Shown here piece by piece: positions 48,332 through 60,129 of a stretch of DNA of 64,000 nucleotides. This DNA is from Taenia hydatigena. Lineage: Eukaryota > Platyhelminthes > Cestoda > Cyclophyllidea > Taeniidae. The notes under the pieces were generated by a model. That model was given only the letters and a program-made list of their open reading frames with translations. It was not told where the DNA came from and searched no databases. Position numbers and translations under genes: made by a program. Positions within the stretch are counted from its first letter, which is position 1, and each line of letters starts with the position of its first letter. The DNA is taken from assembly GCA_036345935.2 (NCBI GenBank), contig JADWOT020000007.1, positions 10,191,990 through 10,255,989 of the forward strand, in the 5' to 3' direction.

Positions 48332-48634
48332 ATGATTTTGTCATCGAAGAATAAGTTACACAGAAATGTCGCAATTCTGCTTATTTTTCCGACACCATGG
48401 TTATGCAGCTTTTATATTTTAGCCGAGGTGGGGACCTTTATTGCTACACGTTATAGGGAAACTAGCATTTCACTGCATATATATTCAGTGACAGCAATAT
48501 GGATTGTGGTATTTGGAATGTTGATTACCCGTCTGCATATATGTGTCCAGTTTGTACTTGGACGACATCAGTAGCAGGGCCTTTCGGAATGTGGTGTCCT
48601 ATTTAATAGGCAGTCTCACTCATCATCATTGCAG
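48332..48634 (+). pseudogene. MCM-like relic, copy 1
   Basis: The frame reads KLHRNVAILLIFPTPWLCSF and ILAEVGTFIATRYRE, then loses frame relative to its partner at 59.3-59.6 kb through a small indel. In the partner the sequence continues CSIWNVDYASAH and LIGSLTHHH. The order E-x-x-x-I-x-x-x-Y, C-S-x-W-x-x-x-D fits the region after Walker B in MCMDC2 as I recall it. Tentative. Confidence 0.35.
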
Positions 48635-48639
48635 TCTAG

Positions 48640-49077
48640 AAATAGAAATATTCCTATGGACTTCATTAATTTCATTAGTCAGAATGTATAAAAAGAGATA
48701 CAAATGATATGGTTGTGATGTAGGCCTTATGAACTTAGAGGTGGACTGAAAGACGGGTGAGGAGGTGAACACGAGTTACTCAAATAACTCAAGACCCACT
48801 TTGATTTTTTGAAAATGCAGTCCCTTCTTCTCCCCATGCTGGAATCTGGAAGATTCTATTTTAACTACCTGCAGAGTAGGGGCGAAGACAATGCGGTTAT
48901 CAAGTGCCAGGGCGATAGTGAAATCCATCCTAACTGATTAGATTCTTTAACCCACAGTATTGTCGTTTACAACCTTGTCACCGGTAAGTCGATTTGGACA
49001 AAATACCGCCTGAGAGGTGCATTTAGGTAAACTCGAGAATAGGGAGTTTATGCAACTACACGATAGCAACTCTTAAA
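48640..49077 (-). repeat. Inverted repeat arm, partner at 41158-41600
   Basis: Joined directly to the homeobox-intron duplicate at 48637, so the two pieces form a mosaic duplicon. On the plus strand it reads acceptor aaaatgcag, SLLLPMLESGRFYFNYLQSR, then a TGA. A second acceptor/donor pair bounds 26 nt at about 48959-48984. Confidence 0.85.
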
Positions 49078-49079
49078 AA

Positions 49080-52000
49080 GCGAAATCGTGCTTATTCTTC
49101 ATTAGAGGTTATTGTTTAGTTACAGAGCCAACTGCAGTGAATGACACCTTTGATCTCTAGCTATGTTCAGTTGTCATGCTGTTTAAAGCCTCCACAAATA
49201 ATCATGACTCATTTTCATGAGTCAAAAAACGCCTTTCATGGCTTTGGGTGGTTTTGGAAGTGTACGATCCTGGTATAGGCTGCGGACTGCTCTGAGTGCG
49301 AGAGCGTCGCATTCGTATGCCATTTCATAGGCGTAGGGTTGAGGTCCTTGATTGTCTTGAACGTCTCTTGAACGTTCTTTACTTAATGTTTATACAGTTT
49401 ATCTTCTGCTACACATCATGAAACTGCATTTTTCCCTTTACTGCGGTCTACTTTTGGAGAGCAGCGGCACTGAAATCCTCTTATGCGAAGTCCGTTCGGA
49501 CAGGGTGTGACACCTCGATTCGTTTGAGAGGAAGCTTGGTTAACTGGTTTACTTTGCAGGACTAATACGAAGTGTAAAGCATTTTAAGTTAAACTGACCT
49601 GAACTCCTCGTCCACTCAACTGCGTGACATAGAGCTTGTCCAAAAGTATAAATCCAGTACCGTGCTAGGCGTGTTGTCCACCTCTGAAGTCCCGATGCAT
49701 AAAATTGTTGTAAGATATCATAGCAACAGCCAATTACTCATATATCATGAACGCATTTAAGGCAAAATTAGCTACTGCATTTACTCTGTATGAAACTGCC
49801 CGATTCCAAGAAAGAAATCAAAGTCAAATAATTTGCAGTTAACTTTCGTATTTGATTTTAATTAATAAAGTTCGTGGGCGTTACGATTTTTGTCAACGAT
49901 GGCACCGATTTTATAGTGTTTTGGCAACCAGGGTTCGCTCTGCCGTAGTGCAGTCGATTCCTGTCTCAGTCGCTAACACGCTGGCTTAGTAGGGCTTTTA
50001 GACGCTTTTATAGGGGACGATACCCGCACACTTACACAAACTCGAAAGTGTTTCGCATTAGGAAGAATAGGAAAATGACAAGTTTGAAGGCATCGAGTTT
50101 CTGTGTCCATCCACTCTGCCACCTTTGTGTGGTGATGTGGATTGATGTGTAAATTTTGCAATCCAGGCATAGGAGAGAAGCGCCACTTGCTTTTGATAAA
50201 ATAAGGCGAATAAGTGAGGTGTCACTCCCTTCATTTTGTACTCCACACTGTAACTGCAGTTGAAGAGAGCGTGAGTCGATCTTCACTTGTGCGCCGCTTA
50301 CATTTATGCCGCGAAATATGAGGTAAAGGTAACCGAAGATATTAAGAGGTGTACGTTGCAGTGTTACATGCAATGCTTAATGCCTTTTAACAAATTGCAT
50401 TTATACTGTGCATTCGAGTATGTCTTCCTCCATCTCTGCTTACTCTCGTACTTAGGAAATAATATTGTCTTGAGGCACACTTCCATCTTTTATGGGATGT
50501 GGCCTGCGTTCAGGTGTTATTTGAAGTACAACTGAATGGCTACATTTTGCTGAAAAGGTGAATAACGTACCGAAGTTGTTCTTTTATCCTCAGCGCCCAT
50601 ATTTTAAGCCTAATATGCTCCTCCTGCTTCGATAGCCAATGCACTTTATATACGTTAAATGTGCATCGCTATTCGCCTTTCCTATTTCTTTTTGCCAGCA
50701 TTGTAATATTTGACTACAAGTCTTTGATGGAAGACCTTTTTGCGCCTTACAGATTGACTAGTATATCAGCGGTAAACAATTGACGGCTTTAGGGACGACT
50801 GACACCATCGTGATCAAATAACCAAACAGCAGATAACGCTCGATTGTCACATTTTCTCATCACGTATCTCTGTTCCATTATAGCTTGGGACATGTGGTAC
50901 GTGGCATTTTGGAATTTTGCCATGACAACGCGGGGCTTGGAGACCAGCTTGTGAAATATTAACGTACTATGTTCGTGACCTGGTGATTGAATCAAAAGTG
51001 CGTGATTTAATCGCCCTGTCCCATGCTTACCAGACTCAGGCATGATAGCTGAACGAATACAAAGGGCATCAATTGCATAACTTACAGGAGGAGTTTTATT
51101 CAAAGTCAGGCGCCCCAGTGACGCTTTGATATTTGTTGCATGACTTTGACACGGGTTCCAAAGCGATTCGAACGCGTAGCACACACATGAATGTATCGCA
51201 AGAAAAAAATAAATTTTGGAGACTACTGAAATGCGAATCTTTGTCTGTCTAATCATTTGAAGTCTCATAAGGTTGGTATTCATCCGAGTTTAACAACGGT
51301 AACTAGAATGCATTTTAAATGGCGGGAACTCATACGCAATTGTGGCTGAATCACTGAACACTGATGTGGGCAGATCTGTTGTCCCAGTGTGAAACAACTT
51401 AGCCTAGAGGAAATCTGTCTTTCGTTAGGTGGCAACATAAAAGATGCGTATGGAAGCTGCATGCCGATTGCCATACAAGCACGTTAGGTCACTCCGCTGA
51501 GGCCGCCATCTTTCTCCCATTCTTAATGAATACCCTCCTCAAACAAGTATTGCTAGTGTCTACTTATTGAATAGATAAGTCGAATCGTGAGGTTAATTAC
51601 CTTTGTGCTGGTCATACTGCTCCGGTGAGAAAATCGGAAAGTCAAGTCGACTTATTTTATCCCTTCACCGATTACGATTATCTTGAACGGACGTTAAGTA
51701 GTCGAAGGGTAATTTCGGCATTTCCAAAGGATTGAAACATTTGGTGCGTCAAGGCACTCAAACCATCAATTATTACCAGCATGAGAAGTATGCAGCATGG
51801 GACCAAATTGAAACATAGACTATTTGGTTCCTGTTTGGAATGGTGGTGGCTTTGAGTGACTCTAAGTTATCAAAATTATTCACTTCTTATATTTCAGCTT
51901 GAAGGGGGAATTTTTTGATAATATTTTGAAACAATCATTGATAAGAAAATGCGAAATGTACTTCTCTTGGCTTCTTAAGCTTTTAAGCTGGCAGAATATT

Positions 52001-54700
52001 AGTGTGTTCAACGTAATGATTATTCCGAGTGAAACAACGCTTTTAAGTTTGCAGACATTTGAAAACATGCTAGTGATTTCGGTATTGTGAAGACGGAAAG
52101 AAGGCAATGTCTAGTTGGGCGTCCAGTCTAGCCACCGAAAGCCACAGCAGTAGATACAGTGGTGAAGCTTTCTTTGACGAGTCGTTTTAAGCATTGCCGA
52201 ACCCCAGCTTGCTTCGATTTTAAATATTCAGCTTGTGGATTGCCTAAACATGGGAAATCAACAGCTCGAACTAATGCCATGAATTCACTTAGGTAAAGGC
52301 CTTTCTGTGAAAAACATAGTCAAATTGTTTATAACTACCTAGGATGTCAAAAAGACGTCAACGCCTTGGCACTGAAGCAAAACTCACGATAAAGAATGTT
52401 CTTTATTAGATCATCATGTAACAAAGCGCAAGTTTTGAAACGTACTCTAACAGAAAACAAGTATAGACACGCATCTCCTTCCAGCTTATTTCCATCAAAG
52501 CTTTTCGGGTGCCAGATATTGAGCGTAGTTCTCGTTACACACATTCGTTCATTTCTTTTGTAGGCATCCTCATTCTCTACAAGATTTTTTGATTGACAGG
52601 AGCTCTACAAAGTCTGAAATCGGGCTGCTGACTGAACCTCGAAGGGTAGGGAGTCGAAGAGTAGAAGGTTTATGTTTCATTGCTAATGAACGCTTTTGCT
52701 GTTGCGTATTGCTGCCGTCGTTAATTAACGTGTCATTAACCGTTGGGCAGACAAGCTGAGCTCTCAGTTTCATGCTATTTCCCGACCCCTACTTCTCATT
52801 CTCAGCTCCGTCTCATCTTCGAATCCTATCATCATTATTGACTACAGTCACCCAAATGCACGCAGTCACACCTAACCATTCAATCTTGCTTAATTATAAG
52901 TTCTTGATGGTATTGTGTCTAGCGTTGACAACTTGATGATTATTTGGTAGCGATTTTTGAATATTCGATCATTTTGATCTAGATTTGGGCTTTGGTCCTG
53001 AGATAGGGTTTGATATACCTGCGTAATAAGGTCTAATATGCATTTATAAGGCCAGGTGAGAGTGCTCAAGTACGATAGAAGATCGGAAGTAATTTTATTT
53101 GGTCTAAGAGCAACGCTTAACTGGGCTTGAGCTTCACGCATGCATTTGAAGTTCGAACAGTTTCAATGGGAATGCGTTAAAAAATAATGCATTGACTAGC
53201 ATAGAATTTGAAATCATGCATTCTATTCGCATAAGACGACAATTTTGATGTGAGTACTGATTACTTTTGAGTGACTGAACAGCGTTCTCAACCACTTCCA
53301 TCTTTTTTGGAGAGTTCCATTCATTTTTATTGACATAATTTGTGATCACTTGACGATTTGGTGGCAAGAAAGGTTGATATTTATATAGGGAATATAAGGG
53401 GATTAAGAGAAATGGAGATCAGGAGGCATTGCCCTTTCATACTACATGAAGTCTTATAACGACTTTGTATCTCATAAGGAACTCGAGACTTCATACCGAA
53501 AGTTCTGACCAGCTTCAGCCTGTCTCAAACGAAAGTCAAGCCGGAGTTAAACCTTGCAGACGATTTCTAGCTGACTAACATCGCCTTTTTGTGAACACTA
53601 ACCTAGTATTTGCAATCATCTGCATATAATCCCCTTGAAGACGTGAATTGAGAGTGGTGAGACAGTCATGAATATATTTGTTTCCCTCAGTGCGAAACAA
53701 CTTCTAAGACTCTGCATCAGTGTGAAGTGTAAGTAGTGCAGAGACTTATCGGCACCTCGGCACCTGCCGTTGCATGCAATAATGTGCGCTCAAGTTAAAT
53801 TAGCTCACGACATGAGCGGCTTATTTTGATGCGAACGAGTAACATCATTATTGTCGCAATATTGACAGGTCACTCTTGATCTGAAGCTTTAAAAGGGGTT
53901 TAGTATCTTATTTTTTGTTTAAGGATTAATTGAAAAGCAAAGCTTACTAAACCATCATCTAGTGGTTCATTAACTTCATCAAAAAATAGCTTCCAACTGC
54001 ACCCAAGCAGTAAGTTATGTAATTTTACTCCGCGCCTTTCTCAAAAGCAATTCCCCGAATAGAGAGAGAAGCATTTGATGCTCTAGAACCAGCTAAACCA
54101 AACTTGACTCTCAAAGCGTGTATGACCTACATCTTAAGCTGAATAATTTTAATGAGGGAAGGGAGCAATATTATCGGCGCTAAGTAAACAGTGTCATTAT
54201 GATTGGTGGTTGCACAATCATGAGTGAGGATGCCTAAATGTCAACAGCCTAACGCATAAAAGAAGTGCCATATCGTACAACTATGCACTGTGGCGAAACT
54301 AATCATGAGAGTTTATTATGTACTATATTTAGAGATAATAACAGCAATTTTGTGAGGAGACGATGCTTCCACTTGAGACGTTGGAACGTGCTGGAACACA
54401 AATGGAGGCCTTGTACTGCATTGCACCAACAATTCGTTGTATCTGTTAGGTGCGATAACTGGCCTCGTGTAGCGATGCGCAGTCATGCGTCAGTGTGAGA
54501 AAGGAATGGTCTTCACTCAGGTCATTAGCGCGTGTTTATTGTCAGAGTTGCTGCGACTCGGTATTTCATTCAGTGTTTGTGTGATTTCGGTGTATCTGCG
54601 TTGCGGCTCATAATGAAACCTATTGATGCTCTGTCAAAATAAAACGTGCTTTCACTTATGCCTCGAGTTTAAAAGCTATTTTTTGGGATGTAGCCGTTTC
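49080..54700. other. Stretch without a supported gene
   Basis: The longest open frame is a minus-strand 164-codon ORF at 50789-51283 (ATG; an N-terminal hydrophobic segment IYFFLAIHSCVCYAF). A length like this can occur by chance in 64 kb, and no domain is recognised. Nothing else is supported. Confidence 0.35.
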
Positions 54701-54746
54701 ATTTCATCTTAATTTTAGTCCCTGTGGCCCAAATTATTCCACCTCA

Positions 54747-54822
54747 ATGATTGGCTGGTAACGCTACTCAGCCGCCACCCAGTGATTAGATGGCGCTCGC
54801 GTCAACCAATCATTGATCAGCG
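54747..54822 (+). promoter_or_regulatory. Promoter-like region with inverted CCAAT palindrome
   Basis: TCAATGATTGG at 54747 and CCAATCATTGA near 54808 form an 11-bp inverted repeat. Both contain a CCAAT box, and they sit directly before the ATG of the homeobox gene. Confidence 0.4.
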
Positions 54823-57800
54823 ATGAACGGACACGCTCATTTTCAAAATCCAACTGGACGTGCTGTCGGTGTTCGGATCTCTAAGGCTACAGAGGTCAAC
54901 AAACTGTCATTTTCTTTGTCCACAAATTACCTTTGTCGCAGATGGGTAAGTGGATCATGCAAATTTTACCGGAAAGTCCGTTATTATTTGATTAAGTCTA
55001 TTGAAAACGACTTTCTAAGGCTTAAATTCCATTACATTATCCATTAAAGCACATTGTGGGGTCATGAGAACTAAAAGATTATTCGATTATAGGCTTGCTA
55101 ATCCGATCTTTCACCTGTTAGCTGATTTGTACTATTCTTTTCGATCTATGGGCTACAAATGCCGCTGTTTAAATCAGCGCAAAGTCCGGTATTTGCTTTT
55201 AACGAATCTACTACACACACGCCTTTGTAACAAAGTGCCGTCAATTTCGCAATCATTTCCACAGAGAGCAGTGGTGAATCGGAGAATGAGTCAGCAAGTG
55301 TGGAACCAGGATGTCAGGGTCAAGAGGAGAACGGAAGACAGAATTTTTATTCCATCGACACAAATTATTACTATCAGCCCCATCAACACTCAGGTCTTCA
55401 AGCAACCTCGGACTATAGCACCAACCGGGTGTCAAACTCCAGAACTGTAGCGTTTGCTTCTGCAGGGGTGAGTTTGGTTTTGCTCTGTGCTGTTTGTGGT
55501 GTTTCAAACCCCGCTACCCAATTTCTCAAACTTAAAAGAATTCAATAAATGTTTACACTTTAATTTCCTCTCCCTTGCTTGTGCGCATGAAGGAATCCTA
55601 TGCCCCTGTTGAATGGCAAGCGCCATCATTAATGCATACACACACCCAACACCTCTTTACTTCATTTTATGTGGTGCTTTGCCCATCCGTTTCATTCTGA
55701 TGCCATTCTATTATTTTATTAAAACTCATAATGATCTGGCCTCTTTATTGCTAAACACTGCACTTAAAGAACGGAATGTTTCGGACATTCTGCTAAGTTA
55801 AAGTTGTGGAAATCAAGCTGTCTGACGACTAAGGCATAGTTGAAAGCAAAGCGCTACTGCATGTCTGTGTAAAGATAACGACTCAGAAGTGATTTTGTGG
55901 AATTTTGAGAGTTTGTTGAAAGGTTCACATAAGTCTGCATCTAGAATCTATAGGTTTGCATAGGTACATCACTTCCACGCCTGGTGTAGCTGAGCAATGC
56001 TGACACTGACTGTGTTGTAATTCTACTTAATTGCATCTGATTTAGACGCTGGCACAAACAGCTTCAACGCCATCTGTCTCCTTCGTGCAGCCAACATTGA
56101 TACCTCCCATGCAGTTCCTCCAGGTAATGCATGATCTTCTATGTTTTCATTGAATCTTTTGTAATATTACTGCTCCAAACTCTAGTTTAGCAAAAGCGAA
56201 TTAGCATGTGACTCAGGATCGGTGCTATTAGGCGACTGACTTCCATGCAGGTTCAGGTGTAACTCGTTTACTGCCTTTGTTTGCGTACAGCGGTGGCATT
56301 GCCATCGGCTGTAGTTTACCGTCAGCCGGTTTGTTTAGGGTATCACTTTTCTTTTACATCGAATGCGACGCTATAACGCACGTCCGCTCTTCGCTGCCTG
56401 GAATAAGCACTGGAGACGTTCCAAGCATCACCTCAGAGTGGACAGTCCATTTTGGCACAATGCTCGCTCACTAAACGTAGCCGATGTAATCACAGTAATC
56501 GCATTCACACTAATCCATTTTTATTTTGTTTCTCTTTAGAATAATCGCCATTTGTGTGTTATTTTTATGCTATGCAAAGTTAGTCGCGATGGCTCCACTT
56601 GTGATTTGTTTCCTTTGCTTCCCGGCAGCCTCCTTTGGCGACTTCAATGACCTACCTCGCATCCGCTCAGCCACCTTTTATATCCACCAGTCGCTACGCC
56701 AATGCAAACGACGCAGGTTGTTCGCCATATTCATTTGGTTCTATCCTAATGTCTAGCACACCAAGAAAGACAGATTTTAGCTAACAACAAACAATAATGA
56801 CACTAATTTCCTTACCAACGTTTGGTCCATCTCTTCTCAGTAGTTACTGCTCACTCTCCTTCTGATTTACCGGTAATCCTACCCAAAATTCGCATTTTCT
56901 GCTGCAAATTCATAAATTCTTCTAAAACTACTTGATTTGACAAATCCACGTTTGCAAAAGGACACTTAGGCTTTTCTTTCATTCACTTCCCAGTATAGAT
57001 ATCAACTCAAACCCACCAAATATGGACAGCCCCTACTCCCTCCGCACCACTCTACAATTCGGCCGTGGTACCCTCGTTCAGCACTTTCCCGGTAAGTTCT
57101 CGCCATTTCTAAATTGACACTTAATTTTGCACCCACCTCTTTAAAAGGCGCTCTTGAGCAATCATAATCACCACCTCTGATGACATCCACAACTCTTGAG
57201 AAGACGCTAGTTAGCAATTTTGGCTCCCCGCTAATTTTCGTTCTAATTTACCGTCGTCTCTTTTGCGACAGTCTTCATTGTTGCAATGCGAACCCTACTG
57301 GTTGAATGATGTTTGTGTTACTAGTAATAAGTATATCAGAGTTCACAGTCCCAAATCCCCTACTTCATGCCAGTCATCACGCTTGCCACTAGAAAGTTCG
57401 GTCCCAGGAATGTGGGTGTGAATCAATTTCTCCGTCCTTACAACCAAATAGCACTACTCAGTCCTTCAATGCGTTGGTCTATATTGAATGAATGGATTGG
57501 TGTTTACTTAAAAACTGGCGTAAATTAGTCAAATATTTCTGACAGAATCCATACCAACAAAACAACGGAAACTACTACTCGGACGATAGGCAAAACCATG
57601 CGTTGTCAGCAGCTTCCTCACGCATGCCATATCGGATACCGCGACCATCACTCCCTTTCAATGTTTCTCTTCCTTTGCCTAACTCGACATGGAACGCAGT
57701 CCATGGGACTTCCCACACCTTCAGCGGATCAATGCTGCAAATGCACCCCGGCTGTTCGAATGCAGTGATGCAGAACCCCAATTTAAATCTTTCACATCCA

Positions 57801-59849
57801 TCAAGACTACCTTCGTCGCATGGAGCAGGGGTCTCACAACACCAGCAGCAACAGCATTACTGCAATCAACTTTCCCAAGCAGTTCCCTTCGTGCCGGTAG
57901 CGGACATGCTTGCGCAGCAAATGCAGCAGTCTCCAACACAGGGGGTAGTAGAACCTGAGGCGGAGAATGTAAGGAGCGTGACCCATGGAGGGCGCAGCAT
58001 AGGTAAGAAGTGATTTAAAACAGTCCAAATGTCAATGTATTCGAGTGCACGAGACGTCCTTCACATTTGCATGTGATGTAGCAATACTTGGGTATCTGTG
58101 GCCTAATTGTAACAACACGGCAAGTAGCTTTTTAGAGTTGTATGCAAGTGCGCCTTCCCACTGGCGCAAACATGGATTCGTTCTCCCCTGGTTTATGAAT
58201 TAGAAATCGATCGTCATGGTTTCTCGGTCAAAGCCCTCCCCTGGGTCATTTGAGCTAAGGTCTTTCAGAGCATGAGTCACTGCGGTCATCATACGTCACA
58301 GGCGTGTCAGGGTGGGTGAGGTAGGAGGGGGAGATTGAGGAGACAAGTGCTTATTGCATTAGTCTCTAATACTTCACGCTTAGAAGGTTAGGGGGAGGGG
58401 GACAAAAGATATGTTTTTGTCCTCTGCACTAACAAGGTAGCCCTAACAACAAGACCTTTATGCATGGTCAGTAGTCAAAATTAACCTGCAAGTTTTGCGC
58501 TACTGGATAGGAGAGTTTTAAATCGTGTAGGAGGTAGGTGGTTGCATTTAAGAATATATATTTAGGGTGAGGGCGCTTTGTTGCAGAAGAAATAAGGAAA
58601 GTAGCATTAAAGTCCGTTTTTAGGGATTTCGTAGTTGATAAAATTTGAGTAAATTGAGGGCTTTGATAACCGGATGAGTCGTTTTGATAAAATATTGGGT
58701 GAGAACAAATTTAATAAAGTCAGATACATCTTTGGGACAAATTCTGTTGGGAGCTGACGAGCCAAGGGGAGATTGTGTAGCGGAATAGCACTCACATTAA
58801 TAGAGAATGACTGCATCAGCATTTCTGACTACCTCTCTGCTCGTCTACTGCTTAGCCCCGTCTAATTTGAGAAGGAACACCACTAGCTTCAAGTGTAGGT
58901 CCGCACAAATCAAAGAGGATTCAAACTACTAAAACTACAAGATCTACTGAATTAATAGATTTGCTTTTGCATTAAGTACTAAACGTCTACAGTGGCTCAG
59001 TTCTCATATTGCAGCCGTAGACCCTGAATTCGGCAGGTTTCATGCTTCCTCGGTACCGTTCACCTCATGTTTCATCTCTGCTGGATGGAGGTGATGCCCT
59101 TGGTGCTAATAGACCTACAGATGCATTTTTGACAGTTAATTTTCCCTATAAACATCATGACAGCGCATGCGGTGCATAATTTTCAATTAAAATCAAGGAA
59201 ATTGTCCGAAATATGCACGACTCAGTTCATGCTCGAGGTCGTATTCCACAATGAGAATAAACGGATTAATCCAGGTGAATTTGTGGAAGAATGCGTGACA
59301 TTATATTCTGCTACAATTATGTCATCAAAGAATAAGTTACACAGAAATGTCGCAGTTCTGCTTATATGTCCGACACCATGGTTATGCAGCTTTCATATTT
59401 TAGCTGAGGTGGGGACCTTAATTGCTACACGTTATAGCGATACTGGCGTGTCGCTGCATATATTCGATGCCAGCAATATGGATTGTAGTATTTGGAATGT
59501 TGATTACGCGTCTGCACATGTGTCCAGTTTGTACTTGGACGACATCAGTAACAGGGCCTTTCGGAGTGTGGTGTCATATTTAATAGGCAGTCTCACTCAT
59601 CATCATTGCAGTCCACCCTATCCTATGCCATTCTACTTTGCATTAGGCCAAGGTTCATCCAGACGCCAGCGGACAGTTTACACACGAGAACAGCTGCACG
59701 CGTTGGAGGAACTATTTGCAGTGAGCAAATATCCCGACCTGAGTACGCTTGAGCAGCTGGCAGCACGACTGGACATCGCTGAATCGAGAATTCAGGTGTG
59801 GTTCAAAAATCGTCGAGCCAAGCTTCGAAGCCAACAACTGGGAAGCTAG
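54823..59849 (+). CDS. Divergent K50 paired-like homeobox transcription factor
   Basis: Eight exons join in frame: 54823-54945, 55267-55467, 56046-56123, 56629-56716, 56841-56872, 56999-57091, 57546-58002 and 59647-59849. They total 1275 nt and encode 424 residues. All introns are GT-AG, with GTAAGT or GTGAGT donors at exons 1, 2, 6 and 7, and the phases match at every junction. Residues 1-357 are low-complexity, rich in Gln, Asn, Ser and Pro, as in activation domains. The homeodomain occupies about residues 362-421, so only three residues follow it. WFKNRRAK carries Lys at homeodomain position 50, the class (Otx, Gsc, Pitx) that prefers TAATCC. It does not match any one of these subfamilies closely. 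It should be nuclear and DNA-binding. Exon 1 and the start ATG are the least certain; the acceptor of exon 2 (cacagag) is weak. Confidence 0.75.
57546..58002 (+). CDS. Exon 7 of the homeobox gene (Gln/Pro/Ser-rich)
   Basis: The acceptor tttctgacag is followed by NPYQQNNGNYYSDDRQNHAL and a long open frame with a QHQQQQHY run, ending at a GTAAGAAG donor in phase 1. The next compatible acceptor is cattag before 59647, giving the junction Ile-Gly-Gln directly upstream of the homeodomain. Confidence 0.8.
58860..58950 (-). pseudogene. Relic of the MCM-like ATPase-region exon, copy 2
   Basis: The minus-strand frame SLICADLHLKLVVFLLKLDG parallels the 47.9-kb relic. No intact splice sites are seen. 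Confidence 0.3.
59157..59612 (+). pseudogene. MCM-like relic, copy 2, inside the homeobox intron
   Basis: Open frame from an ATG at 59157 with KLHRNVAVLLICPTPWLCSF, ILAEVGTLIATRYSD, CSIWNVDYASAH and VVSYLIGSLTHHH. It happens to run on into the homeobox exon, making a 230-codon ORF. The phase of exon 7, the duplication boundary and the acceptor at 59646 indicate that this part is intronic. Resemblance to the post-Walker-B region of MCMDC2 is tentative. Confidence 0.4.
59263..59272. promoter_or_regulatory. Palindromic GGATTAATCC, candidate K50 homeodomain site
   Basis: Two overlapping TAATCC sites on opposite strands lie in the last intron of a K50 homeobox gene. The decamer is conserved in the duplicated block at 48282-48291. 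Confidence 0.4.
59647..59849 (+). CDS. Homeobox exon (exon 8)
   Basis: It encodes the whole homeodomain: SRRQRTVYTREQLHALEELF, then YPDLSTLEQLAARLDI, then SRIQVWFKNRRAKLR, ending LGS and TAG. The helix 3 core W48, F49, N51 and R53 is intact and position 50 is Lys. The acceptor tttgcattag at 59646 restores the frame from exon 7. The upstream acceptor cattgcag at about 59612 does not fit the phase of exon 7. Confidence 0.9.
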
Positions 59850-60120
59850 AGCGGTGTATATCTGTTATCACTGGACTTGCATGGTTGGGTTCCTGAACCG
59901 AAGACAATGATGCATGTAAAAATGATTTGTAAGCTTTAAAGTGAAACAGAGTTTACTCAGCTGGAATGCTATCGAATATTAATCCATCTTGTAAAGAAAT
60001 TCTTACTTTTATTACTAGTCTTCATGGATAAATCCATATCCTGCGTTGGGGTATTCGAAAATCTTTAACCATCTCAAAGTTTACGTCAAATGGCCTTGTT
60101 GTTGTTGTTGAATCTGCTCT

Positions 60121-60126
60121 AATAAA
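60121..60126 (+). terminator. Poly(A) signal AATAAA of the homeobox gene
   Basis: First AATAAA after the stop codon, 272 bp downstream, in a T-rich context. Confidence 0.5.
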
Positions 60127-60129
60127 ATT

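Larger units (their letters stand above)
47870..48637 (+). repeat. Duplicate of the homeobox-gene intron (partner 58870-59612)
   Basis: The two blocks are similar throughout, about 75-85% by eye, rising to more than 90% in the last 300 bp. Homology stops at 'cattgcagtc'. There the sequence switches to the inverted copy of 41.16-41.60 kb. Confidence 0.8.
58870..59612 (+). repeat. Duplicated block inside the last intron of the homeobox gene
   Basis: Partner of 47870-48637. It lies wholly in intron 7 (58003-59646) and carries the MCM-like relics on both strands. Confidence 0.8.

Noticed and set aside
50789..51283. 164-codon minus-strand ORF with ATG and an N-terminal hydrophobic segment
   Set aside because: About one such length is expected by chance in 64 kb over six frames. 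No domain, splice context or duplicate supports it.
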